Source: Urophycis tenuis
Taxonomy: Eukaryota > Chordata > Actinopteri > Gadiformes > Phycidae
Reading direction: 5' to 3'
NCBI GenBank assembly: GCA_036785325.1
Contig: JAXIVH010000002.1
Location: 1,475,182-1,539,181 of the forward strand
Length of the DNA stretch: 64,000 bases
Notes under the pieces: model-generated
What the model saw: only the letters and a program-made list of their open reading frames with translations
Databases searched by the model: none
Told to the model about the DNA's origin: nothing
Part shown: piece by piece, positions 1 to 61,063 of the stretch
Layout of the letters: the number at the start of each line of letters is the position of its first letter
How positions within the stretch are numbered: position 1 is the first letter of the stretch
Position numbers and translations under genes: made by a program

Positions 1-664
1 TTCATTGGGTTACTGAGACCCAGAATGGAATTTGAAGAAGAAAAACATATTGTGAGAGTCCTCAGGCACACCGTGAACATTCAGTTCCAATCTCTTTTAG
101 AAAAGCACAATGATAAAACCTTTATGTAAGCAAATCTCTCCATAGCACTGAAATGGCTTCAAAACAAGGTTGTAATCTACCCTCCAAATCAGGGACCAGT
201 CCATGGAGACTACTATGTGATGCTAACTTTGCTGGGCTTGTGGACAGACCCCTCATGAGCTCACAACCACCCCGGCAGTAGGTTATGCATTTATATTGTC
301 TTTGACACGGTTCATAATGTATTCTCAGTAATGTAGCAACGATGCACTCAGCCAGATTTTGAGACTGCTTTGTTCTTAGAAACCTCTGAAAGACAGGCAT
401 GTTTAAACCATAGCCTTGTGAGACCACCCTGATCTTGCGAGTTCACATTATGTTTCTCTCAGCCCATCAGTCTGGCCTCGAGCCAGTTTAAAGCCTCTTC
501 CAAAATTGTAAAAATGATAGAACCAATCAGTGCAAAGGGGAGGGACCTTCAGTTCATGACAAATTAATATTGTGCTGAATATCTTGAATTCGTTCCTTGC
601 CAGGGCATGGGTATTTCAGAAGGAACCCTGTTCTACTCATTGTATACACAAATTGCAAGAACTT

Positions 665-725
<61 letters not shown>

Positions 726-930
726 ATCAGTGGTTTATATGAACATGCAATTATGTGTGTGTGTGTGTGTCTCATTCTCACACACAATCAAACATGCATT
801 GACATTTACATGTGCACATTAACCCTTGTGTGTGTGTGTGTGGAAGCGGGTGACCCAGTTTTGTGCTCTACACTAGTTCCCTCTGTTAGCCGTCGGGGGC
901 TTCTGGGTGTGAACAATCAATCACTGGCAG

Positions 931-970
<40 letters not shown>

Positions 971-1610
971 TGTCCTTGTGACATAGGCATACGTTTAGCA
1001 TGTGGATGAGTAAGCACATGCAGAAATGCAGATGGTGGGGTTTCTGTCTGCTAGCATGCAATAGGCGGTGTGTGTCCATGTTCGCATGTATACAGACCGC
1101 CGTGGTGCAGATGGGTTTTTCAAGACAATGCAATGTAAGATGCGTGCTGCCGACACCACACGAAGAGAGCAAAAGGGGTGTGAGGGGCTGGGGTGGGGAA
1201 TCCCACCAAAACCCTCCCCCTGTTCATATTGAAACAGATTACATTTTCATCAAACCTGCCCCGCTTCTAATCAGAGAATGTGGCAAATGATAAGCCCTGT
1301 GGGAAACATTTATTTAATGGGAAGCACGCTTGGCTTGTATCTGCTGCGATGGGGAAGCCAGGCCGCGCAATTTGCACTTGAACCCTGAGCTCCGAAGCGA
1401 GCAAGGCTTTTTGGACCAAGACTCCTTGGGTCAAGGTATTCATTAAAGGGATGTGTGCCTCAGAAAACTTAACAATAACGGATGTTTATTTAGTGTTTTT
1501 ATAACTGTTTATAACCTCTTCCTCACAGTGCTCACTCTCCTACGTTCTCTCCATGTCACTCATCCTCTGCTTTTCTCCCCGACTCCTTCCTCTTCCTCAC
1601 CCATCCATAG
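1..1610. other. Non-coding flank or intron before the first visible carmil1 exon
   Basis: No exon was recognised here. The stretch holds two CA microsatellites (668-723 and 932-967), short GT runs and a pyrimidine-rich run ending in the acceptor of the exon at 1,611. That exon begins in the middle of a codon, so this is intron at least at its right end. The exon(s) carrying the CARMIL start codon must lie further left, outside the window. Confidence 0.7.
668..723. repeat. (CA)n microsatellite
   Basis: About 28 uninterrupted CA units. Confidence 0.98.
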
Positions 1611-46678
<45,068 letters not shown>

Positions 46679-47953
46679 GTAGTGCGTGGGCGGGCGTGGC
46701 TAGGGGCGTGGCTAGGGGCGTGGCTAAGGCTGGGGCTAGGGGCAGGGCTGAGGTATATTTGTCTGTGGACATGGTTTGTTTCGTCATTATTGCCCTTCAA
46801 TGATTTGCTTTAAAGAAATGCCATAGACCCTAGTTATAGTCAGCTGTTCGTGAGTGAAATGCTTTGTCAGAACACCTGTTTTGGTTGACGGCACCTGCCT
46901 CTGTATGAGACCATTTAGGATTTAGACCGCTCCCTGCTCATTCCTGACCAATCAGGGCATCCTCCCTGTCGAGGAGGAGTCCGCCTTGCCTGTCAATCAC
47001 AATCATGCCCATGGCGTCGTCATAGCTCCACCATAGGTGTGTGATGGAAACACTTCTCAATGGCAGTCAAAGGGAGGGAGGGAGGGAGCCGGGGGGTAGG
47101 GCCTGTTTTTATTACGTTGGTTCTTTTCAAAATGGTGCTTTTAGCCTGGGAACCTGACAAATCTCTGAGCTCATGTTTTATTTGCTGTGGCATATGCCTC
47201 TGGCCCCTCTCCCGTTCAGATGGACTTCCAGCCTCACTCTGGCCGGCCGATCACACCCTGGGGAGGGTTCAATCCATGACTATCGGGAAGCGCCCTATGG
47301 GAACGCCGTTTTTATGGCATTTTAGGAACAAGATAGATCAAGACCAAGACAGCTAGCTTTGGATGTGTAAAGGGGCATTTAGCAGACGCTTTTGTCCAAA
47401 GCGACTTACAATCAGTACATGTGTGGGGTTCGACATGTGGACAGTTGGAGGTGCGGATCAAGGGGATCGAACCACCAACCCTACGGCTGGTGGATGACCC
47501 GCTGTGTCTACCTGCTCTACACACTGAGCTACTGCCGCCCCACACGTTTCATGTGTCACACGTTTCGTTGCTCTGATTGGTTGGAGGTTGTTGGTTGCAG
47601 TTTCCAGAATAATGCACATTTAAATGGTTCTGGCGATGATATCAGACTAGCTCTCTTTTGCTCTTTTCTGCTATCTCTCTTCATAACTCTCAAATCTTAC
47701 CGATGATCCTTAAATATAAGAATTGTCAGTTTCAGGGTCTTCACCAAAACATCAGCTCCTCTGCTGGACAAACTATGTAATGGCTCATCTGAAAGAACAA
47801 AGCTTTTTATTTAGATCTCTTCTATCAAAAGATGAAAGCCTCTGCTACCGTTCAGGTTCATTTGAAAGTGCAATGTGGAATATTCCAGATAAGAATTTGA
47901 CTATGCAGAGATTGCAGAAATGGTGTTTAGTTTGGTACATGACTGTGGGGCTG
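46679..47953 (+). other. Sequence after the last found carmil1 exon up to the assembly gap
   Basis: No exon for the CARMIL C-terminal region (capping-protein-binding 'VDEGxxEFF'-type motif) was found. It contains a G-rich short tandem repeat (46,683-46,745) and a tRNA-derived SINE (47,371-47,541). Confidence 0.7.
47371..47541 (-). mobile_element. tRNA-derived SINE, copy 1
   Basis: Read on the - strand, it starts ggggcggcagtagctcag, with an A-box-like tagctcagtgtgtagagc and a B-box ggttcgatccc, as in a tRNA head. It ends with the fish repeat tail gtcgctttggacaaaagcg followed by tctgctaaatgcccc. It is a Pol III retroposon and not a functional tRNA gene. A second copy in the same orientation lies at 63,164-63,305. 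Confidence 0.85.
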
Positions 47954-48153
47954 NNNNNNNNNNNNNNNNNNNNNNNNNNNNNNNNNNNNNNNNNNNNNNN
48001 NNNNNNNNNNNNNNNNNNNNNNNNNNNNNNNNNNNNNNNNNNNNNNNNNNNNNNNNNNNNNNNNNNNNNNNNNNNNNNNNNNNNNNNNNNNNNNNNNNNN
48101 NNNNNNNNNNNNNNNNNNNNNNNNNNNNNNNNNNNNNNNNNNNNNNNNNNNNN
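47954..48153. other. Assembly gap (200 N)
   Basis: Exactly 200 N, a usual placeholder for a gap of unknown size. It lies between the truncated carmil1 and the ncoa7-like gene, so missing carmil1 exons may fall here, and the join of the two sides is not proven by sequence. Confidence 1.
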
Positions 48154-48242
48154 ATTCAATTCTTATTTAATTTTACATTCACGGTTTACATTGATGTCCC
48201 GCTGTGTTTGATGCTACGGCGAACCAGGGCTGTGTGTAGAGA
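48154..48242. other. Short stretch after the gap
   Basis: Nothing recognised. Confidence 0.5.
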
Positions 48243-48716
48243 GCATAGACTGTATATATATATATATGGACAAACCCTCCGTGACGTCACCCATAGACAT
48301 TCTTAACAGCGGAGATTAAGCCCGCCTACCTCCGGCCAGACCAATCAAAGCCTCGAATCCGTGAAGGTCATGCCGTGATGACAGATGACAGCTGCCAAAT
48401 CAAGTTGACCACGCCCTTAATTATTCATAAAATAAAATCCTTCTCTGTGCATTAAAATAATGGATTCTAAAAAAATTCACCCCCCTCACTAGTTGTCATG
48501 GACTCGAACACTACTGAAAGATACCAAAACCGTTTTTTGAACCAGGCTGTAAACATGTTTATTTGGCTGTAAAGTTGGACATTTTAACATGGGTGTCTAT
48601 GGGAAGTTGACTCCTTTCTGCAGCCAGCCTCAAGCGGCCAGTCGAGGAACTGCAAGTTTTTGTACTTCCGCATGGGCTTCATTTTTCAGCATGGAATGTT
48701 GCCGCTTGGTAGAGAG
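48243..48716. repeat. Interspersed teleost repeat (unclassified)
   Basis: It begins tagactgtatatat, continues with gtgacgtcacccatagac and has, near 48,615-48,690, agcctcaagcggccagtcga and cttccgcatgggcttcat. I recognise these phrases as very common in fish genomes. There is no ORF. Termini and class were not determined. Confidence 0.6.
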
Positions 48717-49839
48717 CGGCTGTGGACGCTGCCTCGGTCACGTGTCTCACAGGATGGTGGGGATGTACCGTCATGCTCTCTGTAGGCCTGCAGGGATGTA
48801 GGCTGAGGCACATTAGTGTACTGCGTGGTTTCACTGCGCTTCCGAAGAACAAGAACTAGAACTAGAAAATTCCCTCGAGGGAAATTTTGAAAGGGCACGG
48901 GTGATACTGCCGGAGTCTTTCCCCACTGTCTCATTAAATGCAGTCTGACCGCTATCAAATCTCTTAGTCAATATCGACTTTGATTTATCTGTGTAAAACT
49001 CATGTTGTGGCGAGCTACGGCAAGCTCAGCGCAGAGAGATGAACTCTACTTTTACAAGTCGCTTTTATATGACACGGTCACAAGCAGACTATACATGCCG
49101 TCACAAATGAGTGGTAGTGGTTATGGCAAGATGCCACAGTGAGTTGAGTAATGGTGCTCCCTGACTCATCCCAAAAACAACAGTCAACAAAGTGAACGTA
49201 ATGAAACAGTGAAATGCAAGGAACCCAACATGTCCTGAACATTTGCCTCCAAACCCTATCTAATAGCAATAACATGTAATGACACAGAATGCCAGAATGT
49301 CGCAATACATTCTGGGAAACACTCCAAGACAAGCACGCGCCGGATGTCGACAGAGACGTTGAGGAAAAGAGCCATTTTCTGCCTCGGCACTGGTCTCACA
49401 TTTGGGCTTATTCTGACAAAACAGTAGCTCCTATCAGAAAAATACCAAGACCACCATGGCTGTAAGGACTTCCTGAACGATTTGGTGTTTCTACAATGTT
49501 TCTATAGTAAATATTTCGGAGACACTCGCAAGTTTAAAACAGGGCTCCGTTCTGCTTCTCCTCGGAATTTTTTTGTAATGGAGTCAATGAGGAGCAGACA
49601 CAGACTGGTCGCAGTTAGAGGCTGCTAATTCGAATTCTGTAAATCTCTCCGATTTTTTGAGCACACTGTGAGAGACAGAACACGTTTGTCTACAAAGTTG
49701 GAAAAAATCATTTGTGTACATTGTAAATTGTGGCCAGGAGCAGCGTGGAAAGAGAATTGTTTTTTATTTTTCTGGGGCTCTCTCCCACTCTAGCTGCACT
49801 CTGACACTAAATATTCCATGCAATACACACCCATTGTAA
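48717..49839. other. Intergenic sequence, no gene seen
   Basis: No exon, RNA gene or clear repeat boundary was recognised. Parts of it may belong to the flanking repeats. Confidence 0.5.
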
Positions 49840-50340
49840 CCCTCATAATTTCTCCAAAAATGATCATGGACATTGAACAGTGATTGATCAAAAACTATAC
49901 GACCTATCAAAACAGTCTTTATTTTTTGACCTCTCCTCACATGCATTCTCTATGGGAAAATATTCACAGTTTTTTTGCAAATAACGTCGTGAAAAAGTAA
50001 TATTATTTAATTCTTATTGAAGCACATCGATCCCGATGAAGATCCCGATGAAGACGCACATTTTGATATATCATTACGAATCAAAATTCATCTGGAAGAG
50101 GAATAATAATAAGAAGAAAAAATCCACAGGATAACAATAGTGCTCGGTGCGATTGCCCCGTGCCCTAATAAAAAGAAAAAATCCACAGGATAACAATAGT
50201 GCTCGGGGGCTTTTGCCCATGCCCTAATAATAATAATAAGAAAAAATCCACAGCCTTGCTGTAGCAGCGCCCCGAGCACTGGCTCCACAGCCTTGCTGTA
50301 GGGCCAGTGCTCGGTGCGATTCCCCCGTGCCCTTAATTAA
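49840..50340. repeat. Interspersed teleost repeat with short tandem 3' part
   Basis: The right half (50,104-50,335) has three units of about 60 bp built on taagaaaaaatccacag and aacaatagtgctcgg, separated by AATAAT runs, and an inverted repeat around cgagcactgg / ccagtgctcg. This is a familiar fish repeat tail. There is no coding potential. The left boundary is approximate. Confidence 0.6.
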
Positions 50341-52203
50341 TGGGAAGAAAGGTCATAGCCCTGTCTTGCCTAAAGGTGTGTTTATTATTTCAAGTTTGTT
50401 TTACATGTATTACTAACATTATTTCTACAAACAATATTTCACAGGAATTTTATAATAACAAAGTATTGTACATTATTAAATATATTATATTATATATAGT
50501 TGTTGTTGTTTTTTTACATATATATTTTGTTCCCATTTCCGATTCGGTTCTACATATTGGTTGCATGTCCATATTTGGAAGTGGAGGCCGAAGCAGAAAA
50601 AACCTCACAAGGCCACAAGAGAGCAGCAAAGAGCATGTTGGTGGTGTACTGATGAATGTTAGGGTGTTCTACTTTATTTAATGTTTTTGATTGCTAGGTT
50701 TTCTAGCCACGTTATTAAGTCAACCACACAGTGGCTTAAAAAAAACCATGAAAGCCTTACAGATCTGTTGGACAGTAAAAATAAGTGCTTAATTGAATGA
50801 TAATATGTCACTAAATATCTCCCATTGCCCTGCGGAACGACAGTGTTGAGCGCTTTGATGGCCCCATAAGGTATGGCTGTGGAAATATGAGACACTTCTA
50901 AGCAATGAGTGGACTGACTGTTGCTTGGGTGACAGAGATTAATAACAAGTGGTTGTTGACCAGCGCTTACATTCCATCCAGAAACCAAGATGATGCAGGC
51001 ATATATTACACAACACCGCTTCAACAGTGAAAGGTTATATCGCCCTTTGGTGAATCTGCCCATAATGTCTGTTAGGTTTTCAGATGGAATGGTTTGAAGA
51101 AAGTAAACATTCATATCAGTGAACGGAAACTAATATCATGAGCAGAATTGAGTTGGGATTTGTGAAATGAAAATAAGTTTTCTCAAACTATCTTAGCATT
51201 TTAATGAAAGTATCTCAGCAGGACATAGACAGTGCCGGCACTGTCTTACACAAAAACATAAACAGCTTCAGACAGTTGCATCATTTATATCTTCCTTTGG
51301 TTAGATTTATTTTTTACACAAATATAAAAATACAGAAATATAAAAAAAATTGACAGCAATCACATAAAGCAATGATACAGTTTTAATGTGCAACATCGTC
51401 TTCAATGTCGAAATGGAAGAGGATCGATTGATGAAACATGAATTCGCTATGGAGATTAAAACCAGATTTCTCCATCTAGTACACATTGCTGAAACAGTGC
51501 ATAGTGCAATAGTGTTATCTGTATCCCCTGAGTATTTAGGTCCCCTGCAATGGTGGCTTCAACTGCAAACTCAATTCATCAATGGGAGAAGATTAAAATA
51601 CAAAGGTCACTTGTGTTATCCTGTCCCTGTTACAGCAAACCTTTCATGTGCCAAATATATCTTTTAGAGGTTGGACTGGCAAAACAGACACAGTCGATTG
51701 TATGCTTGCACTGACCCTGGACATTGTGTAGGCTATGCTGCTCAGCCAAGGTGGCGCTTCTCCCTCAGCAGTCAGCAGTGAGTGGAACAGTCTGGGGCTT
51801 AGCGCTGGGCTCCTGATACTGTAGCCCTGCTTGCATGTGGTTCAGCAGCAGCTTGTGAAGCTGCGCGCCACAAACACCCTGAACCCATGGCTCCCTGAAG
51901 CCAGAGGACACAAAGACACAGGGATGGAGCCAGTAAAGCGAAGCCTTGCATACCGTTGTGTAAAGGGCAGGTCGACTAGGTGTGCACGTGCAGGGTTTTT
52001 TTCTCTTTAGGGATGGGATCCTGCACATGATGTTTCGCTAGCTGCTGCTCTGACAAGCGACACACATGGCTGAACCCTCCCGGGGTGAGCTACGCACAGG
52101 TCCTGGTCGGAGCCCCGGAGCCCCGCATCTCACTGGCAAAGCCACTCTGCGGTTTGCTTCGTAGTCCTCGGTTCTTCTTGCTTCCCTCACGCTGTCCCCC
52201 TGT
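50341..52203. other. Intergenic, downstream of the ncoa7-like gene
   Basis: AT-rich, with no exon recognised. The ORF at 51,386-51,667 (93 aa) has no family features that I recognise. The 3' UTR and poly(A) site of the ncoa7-like gene should lie in its right part (below 52,204) but cannot be fixed. Confidence 0.5.
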
Positions 52204-56004
<3,801 letters not shown>

Positions 56005-56082
56005 GGTCCACTGAACCCAGGTGAAGTGAGGTGAGGGTGTGGGAACAAAGAATGGCAAGACTTAGAGAGACGTAGAGAGAGA

Positions 56083-56210
<128 letters not shown>

Positions 56211-56265
56211 GATGGTGGCTCTGGTCCGGGGCAGCATGTCCACCATGAGCTGCTGCCATGTGCTG

Positions 56266-56274
56266 CCTTTTATA
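56266..56274 (-). promoter_or_regulatory. ncoa7: TATA box of the ncoa7-like short form
   Basis: TATAAAAGG on the - strand, a near-perfect TATA consensus, about 260 bp before the chosen ATG. Transcription would start near 56,235-56,245. No interferon-response element (GAAANNGAAA type) was seen in the next 200 bp upstream. Confidence 0.55.
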
Positions 56275-56532
56275 CCTGAGGCTGAGTTGCTGATATAAGC
56301 CCCATTGACCATTAACCCCACCACAACCCAACCACTCCTTCCCTGCTCTCTCTCTCTGTCTGTCTCTCACTCTCTCCCAGGAGCCCCACACGTTTGTGTG
56401 CAGTGCACACAGGGTTATTTCACAACCCTGCTAAAATGTCAAAGTTAGTGACACATTAACCCAGGCTTTGCAGGACAGTTCAGGGAGTTAGTGTGTCAGG
56501 GCAAGGTGAAGCAAAGGGTGTCTCTCTGTCCA

Positions 56533-56574
<42 letters not shown>

Positions 56575-56730
56575 CTTGTTTGTACGTGCTTGTGTGTGTC
56601 TGTGTGTGTCAGCTTGTCTGTCGGCCCGTGGATGTCTGTGTCCATCTGCCTGTCTGTCTGTCCCCTCATTTATATTATACAAGTCAGCCCATCTGCCCTT
56701 CAATCCCTAATGTCCAGCTGTCCACCTCGG
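56275..56730. other. Region upstream of the ncoa7-like gene
   Basis: Holds a GT microsatellite (56,537-56,571) and a CTGT-rich stretch leading into the 20-bp minisatellite. No further exon was recognised. Confidence 0.5.
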
Positions 56731-58160
56731 TGTGTCATGGTGTATCATTGTGTGTCATGGTGTATCATTGTGTGTCATGGTGTATCATTGTGTGTCATGG
56801 TGTATCATTGTGTGTCATGGTGTATCATTGTGTGTCTTGGTGTATCATTGTGTGTCATGGTGTATCATTGTGTGTCATGGTGTATCATTGTGTGTCTTGG
56901 TGTATCATTGTGTGTCATGGTGTATCATTGTGTGTCATGGTGTATCATTGTGTGTCTTGGTGTATCATTGTGTGTCATGGTGTATCATTGTGTGTCATGG
57001 TGTATCATTGTGTGTCATGGTGTATCATTGTGTGTCTTGGTGTATCATTGTGTGTCTTGGTGTATCATTGTGTGTCATGGTGTATCATTGTGTGTCTTGG
57101 TGTATCATTGTGTGTCTTGGTGTATCATTGTGTGTCTTGGTGTATCATTGTGTGTCATGGTGTATCATTGTGTGTCATGGTGTATCATTGTGTGTCTTGG
57201 TGTATCATTGTGTGTCTTGGTGTATCATTGTGTGTCATGGTGTATCATTGTGTGTCATGGTGTATCATTGTGTGTCATGGTGTATCATTGTGTGTCTTGG
57301 TGTATCATTGTGTGTCTTGGTGTATCATTGTGTGTCATGGTGTATCATTGTGTGTCTTGGTGTATCATTGTGTGTCTTGGTGTATCATTGTGTGTCATGG
57401 TGTATCATTGTGTGTCATGGTGTATCATTGTGTGTCATGGTGTATCATTGTGTGTCTTGGTGTATCATTGTGTGTCATGGTGTATCATTGTGTGTCTTGG
57501 TGTATCATTGTGTGTCATGGTGTATCATTGTGTGTCATGGTGTATCATTGTGTGTCTTGGTGTATCATTGTGTGTCATGGTGTATCATTGTGTGTCATGG
57601 TGTATCATTGTGTGTCTTGGTGTATCATTGTGTGTCATGGTGTATCATTGTGTGTCATGGTGTATCATTGTGTGTCATGGTGTATCATTGTGTGTCTTGG
57701 TGTATCATTGTGTGTCTTGGTGTATCATTGTGTGTCATGGTGTATCATTGTGTGTCTTGGTGTATCATTGTGTGTCTTGGTGTATCATTGTGTGTCTTGG
57801 TGTATCATTGTGTGTCATGGTGTATCATTGTGTGTCATGGTGTATCATTGTGTGTCTTGGTGTATCATTGTGTGTCTTGGTGTATCATTGTGTGTCATGG
57901 TGTATCATTGTGTGTCATGGTGTATCATTGTGTGTCATGGTGTATCATTGTGTGTCTTGGTGTATCATTGTGTGTCTTGGTGTATCATTGTGTGTCTTGG
58001 TGTATCATTGTGTGTCATGGTGTATCATTGTGTGTCTTGGTGTATCATTGTGTGTCTTGGTGTATCATTGTGTGTCATGGTGTATCATTGTGTGTCATGG
58101 TGTATCATTGTGTGTCATGGTGTATCATTGTGTGTCTTGGTGTATCATTGTGTTTCTTGG
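56731..58160 (+). repeat. 20-bp minisatellite, about 71 units, with two unit variants
   Basis: Perfect tandem repeats of tgtgtcWtggtgtatcattg, where W is A or T and is almost the only variable base; the last unit has tgtttc. All three + frames stay open, because three units make 20 codons without a stop; the long open frames here are products of the repeat and not a protein. The array of A and T variants contains a duplicated block (see findings). Confidence 0.98.
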
Positions 58161-58688
58161 TCCACTGATGTTTAAGTCCAGTCCACCTGTGCTGCCTTGG
58201 TTAACCTTCTGCTGTCCTTCCATGTGACCTTCCCTCACCTGTCTACGCTGTCCCTGACCTCCACCCATCCTCTCTCTTTCTTTATCTTGTTTACTTTTCT
58301 TTTTTTTCTCTCTTTTTTGTCTTTTTCCTCTTTTTTTCCATCCTTCTCTTGGTTATATATTATATACAGTATATATATTATATATTTCTCTTTTTTGTCC
58401 CTTTATTTCTCTTTATTCTCCCTTTCTTGTCATTGATCACTTGGTCAATTCAAGACCTGACATCCCGAGATCAGATCAAATCAGCCAATCGGGGCTTTAC
58501 TGTTGACCTATTGACACCCGATCACTTCTTAATGGGACGTTTGCCGATAGCCGTCTGCTATTGTGGGCAGGAGGCGCTGAAACACAGCCGCTGTTTGCGT
58601 TGTACGTGTGCAACAGCAAGAACGCCTCGCAGACGCCTCGCTTCGCCTCGTCACTTACATGTGCAACATCTGTCCAGATACATTTGGC
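58161..58688. other. Spacer between the two minisatellites
   Basis: T-rich and pyrimidine-rich with an AT-rich tract near 58,355-58,390. No gene was recognised. Confidence 0.6.
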
Positions 58689-59295
58689 GGCGCGGGGCGG
58701 TTCAGAGTGCGGGGCGGTTCAGAGTGCGGGGCGGTTCAGAGGCGGTTCAGAGTGCGAAGCGGTTCAGAGCGCGAGGCGGTTCAGAGGCGGTTCAGAGCGC
58801 GGGGCAGTTCAGAGACGGTTCAGAGCGCGAGGCGGTTCAGAGGCGGTTCAGAGCGCGGGGTGGGTCGGAGCGCGAGGCGGTTCAGAGGCGGTTCAGAGCG
58901 CGGGGCGGTTCAGAGGCGGTTCAGAGTGCGGGGCAGTTCAGAGACGGTTCAGAGCGCGAGGCGGTTCAGAGGCCGTTCAGAGCGCGGGGTGGGTCGGAGC
59001 GCGAGGCGGTTCAGAGGCGGTTCAGAGCGCGGGGCGGTTCAGAGGCGGTTCAGAGTGCGGGGCAGTTCAGAGACGGTTCAGAGCGCGAGGCGGTTCAGAG
59101 CGCGGGGCGGTTCAGGGCGCGGTGCGGTTCAGAGGCGGTTCAGAGCGCGGGGCGGTTCAGGGCACGGTGCGGTTCAGAGCGCGAGGCGGTTCAGAGGCGG
59201 TTCAGAGCGCAGGGTGGGTCGGAGCGCGGGGCGGGTCAGAGGCGGTTCAGAGCGCGGGGTGGGTTAGAGCGCGGGGTCGGTCAGAGCGCGGGGCA
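58689..59295 (+). repeat. GC-rich minisatellite with 129-bp higher-order period
   Basis: Short units of the type gcggttcaga plus gcgcggggcg or gcgcgaggcg alternate irregularly. A larger period is visible: the block containing tgggtcggagcgcgaggcgg starts at 58,861 and again at 58,990, with about 115 bp of identical sequence after it. The open frames are a by-product of the repeat. Confidence 0.95.
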
Positions 59296-59702
59296 AAGAA
59301 CTGTCATGTAGAAAACCTTACAACATACGGCCGAGGATCCCTGCCTCAAACCCCACGCAGCCAGGGTCTGATTTGCTCATGTCCCGATGTCACAGCGTGA
59401 GGTTAAGATCGGCAGCAGCCAGCTGGGTCACCGTTCACTGTAGTGTTTCATAAGAGACAGGCAAATCAATACAAGCCAATGTCCAGGTTTCAGAAACACA
59501 CTGGCCCTCGGTACTAAAACACACACCAGTGTGCATAAGTGAGCTTGAATATGCATGCACGTTTAAAGTATGTATACTGTATACACTGTATACAATATAC
59601 ACACATGCGTAATGCATTGTATTGCATGCGTGCACACACACACACACAAACATACACACACATGCGCAATGCATTGTATTGCACACACACACACATTGTA
59701 TT

Positions 59703-59751
<49 letters not shown>

Positions 59752-59752
59752 C
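59296..59752. other. Intergenic with CA repeats
   Basis: Non-coding. It contains short GTATAC-type palindromes near 59,570-59,600 and CA runs with ATGCG(C)AATGCATTGTATTGC repeated at about 59,605 and 59,665; the CA run at 59,705-59,748 abuts the SINE. Confidence 0.6.
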
Positions 59753-59998
59753 GGGGCAGCCGCGGCCTACTGGTTAGGGCTTCGGATTTGTAACCGGAGG
59801 GTGGCCGGTTCGAACCCCGACCAGTGCGAACGGCTGAAGTGCCCTTGTGTGCCCAGCGGCACCGCCGCTGTTGCACGCAGCTCACTGCATCGGGTTTAAG
59901 TGTGTGCGTCACCTCACTGTGTGCTTCACCTTCACTGTGTTCTGAGTGTGTCACTAATTCACGATTGGGTTAAATGCAGAAGACCAAATTTCCCAAAT
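59753..59998 (+). mobile_element. tRNA-derived SINE (V-SINE-like tail)
   Basis: It starts ggggcagccgcggcctactg, with ctactggttaggg as an A-box-like region and ggttcgaaccc as a B box, then a non-tRNA body and the tail gggttaaatgcagaagacca followed by aatttc. The tail is a familiar fish SINE end. It is inserted at the end of a CA run. The head mimics a tRNA but lacks a complete cloverleaf context. Confidence 0.85.
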
Positions 59999-61009
59999 GA
60001 GTAATTCTTCTTAAACACACAGGAACAGATTATGTAGAACTTACAACTTCGCTGACTCTACCGATTGGGTATTTTAAGTATTTTAAACACACTGTATTTC
60101 ATTATGAAAACATCACTCATCAACTCCCAAATATGTAAACAATAACCATCCTGTGCAACATTGACGGGAATCAATTGGGCCAAGGCCTCCTCCTTTGTAA
60201 CCCAAACACTCACAGACTTCTTCCAGTCCCTCTTAAGTGGACATTTCCCACGAGTCCATGCCCATGTAGAGCTGTCTTTTAAGGGTTACAAGTCTTATTA
60301 CACAGCTTTGGAGGAGGCAGAGCTTAATGACATTTCACAATTGCTCCAATTCCTGTAAAGTCCTGCTCCAGCATGCCTGGCCCAGAGTATCAGGTTGCAT
60401 GGAAAAATCCCCATGTGTCTGCTTACTTCCCTTACTCCCTTACTCTTTTCTTACTGGGAAACACACAGGAGGGAAGGGACCTAAACGCAAACATGCACAC
60501 ACAGGTGCCATGTTGAAGCAATTCTGGGGATGTGTAACACACCCACACACACCCACACACACCCAGAATAATGACGGTTTGAACTCAACTTGAAACCTTA
60601 CTTAAATGATGTAACACAGTAGAACTATAAAATGTGTCATCTCCTACACAATGAATAAAAGTGTTGCAGAATTAGGTCATTTTTAATTATTAGGTGGGTA
60701 GGCAATTTGGAGAAATCAGCCATACTGAGCTAGATTTTGAAAGTGTCAATCCAAAAAGATCCCACCCCTCCCTCAAGCCTCTGAAGCAGCTCCTTGAGGA
60801 ATACTCTGGTCTTGTGCAATGAATGCATGGGCAGAGTGCTTGCAGGTAGTAGGTAGCATGTTGAATTTGGGCCATATTAAATGATTGTACCAGCTTATTA
60901 CAGTCCAGTCGGGATGTAAAGATGATTTCAACTAATATGACCCAAATATGACAGAAATATGATGCCCTACCCTGGCTTTAATTACACTGTGATTATGTCA
61001 CCATTACTC

Positions 61010-61063
<54 letters not shown>

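Noticed and set aside
51386..51667. 93-residue open frame
   Set aside because: No recognisable domain, no splice partner, low-complexity flanks; likely chance.
56731..58160. CRISPR-like array of regular short repeats
   Set aside because: The repeats are directly joined without unique spacers, the sequence is vertebrate and no cas genes are present.
56491..58227. Open frames of 478-578 residues over the 20-bp minisatellite
   Set aside because: All three frames are open, and they translate the same simple repeat; there is no start context, no splice structure and no domain. It is repeat sequence.
58349..59400. Arg/Gly/Ser-rich open frames (up to 320 residues) in the GC-rich minisatellite
   Set aside because: Open in all three frames because of the repeat; no family match or exon structure.
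59753..59830. A true tRNA gene
   Set aside because: Pol III boxes are present, but the sequence continues into a SINE body and a retroposon tail, and the cloverleaf is imperfect.
60161..60358. 65-residue open frame with plausible composition
   Set aside because: No family recognised and no supporting signals; it could be a fragment of an unknown repeat.
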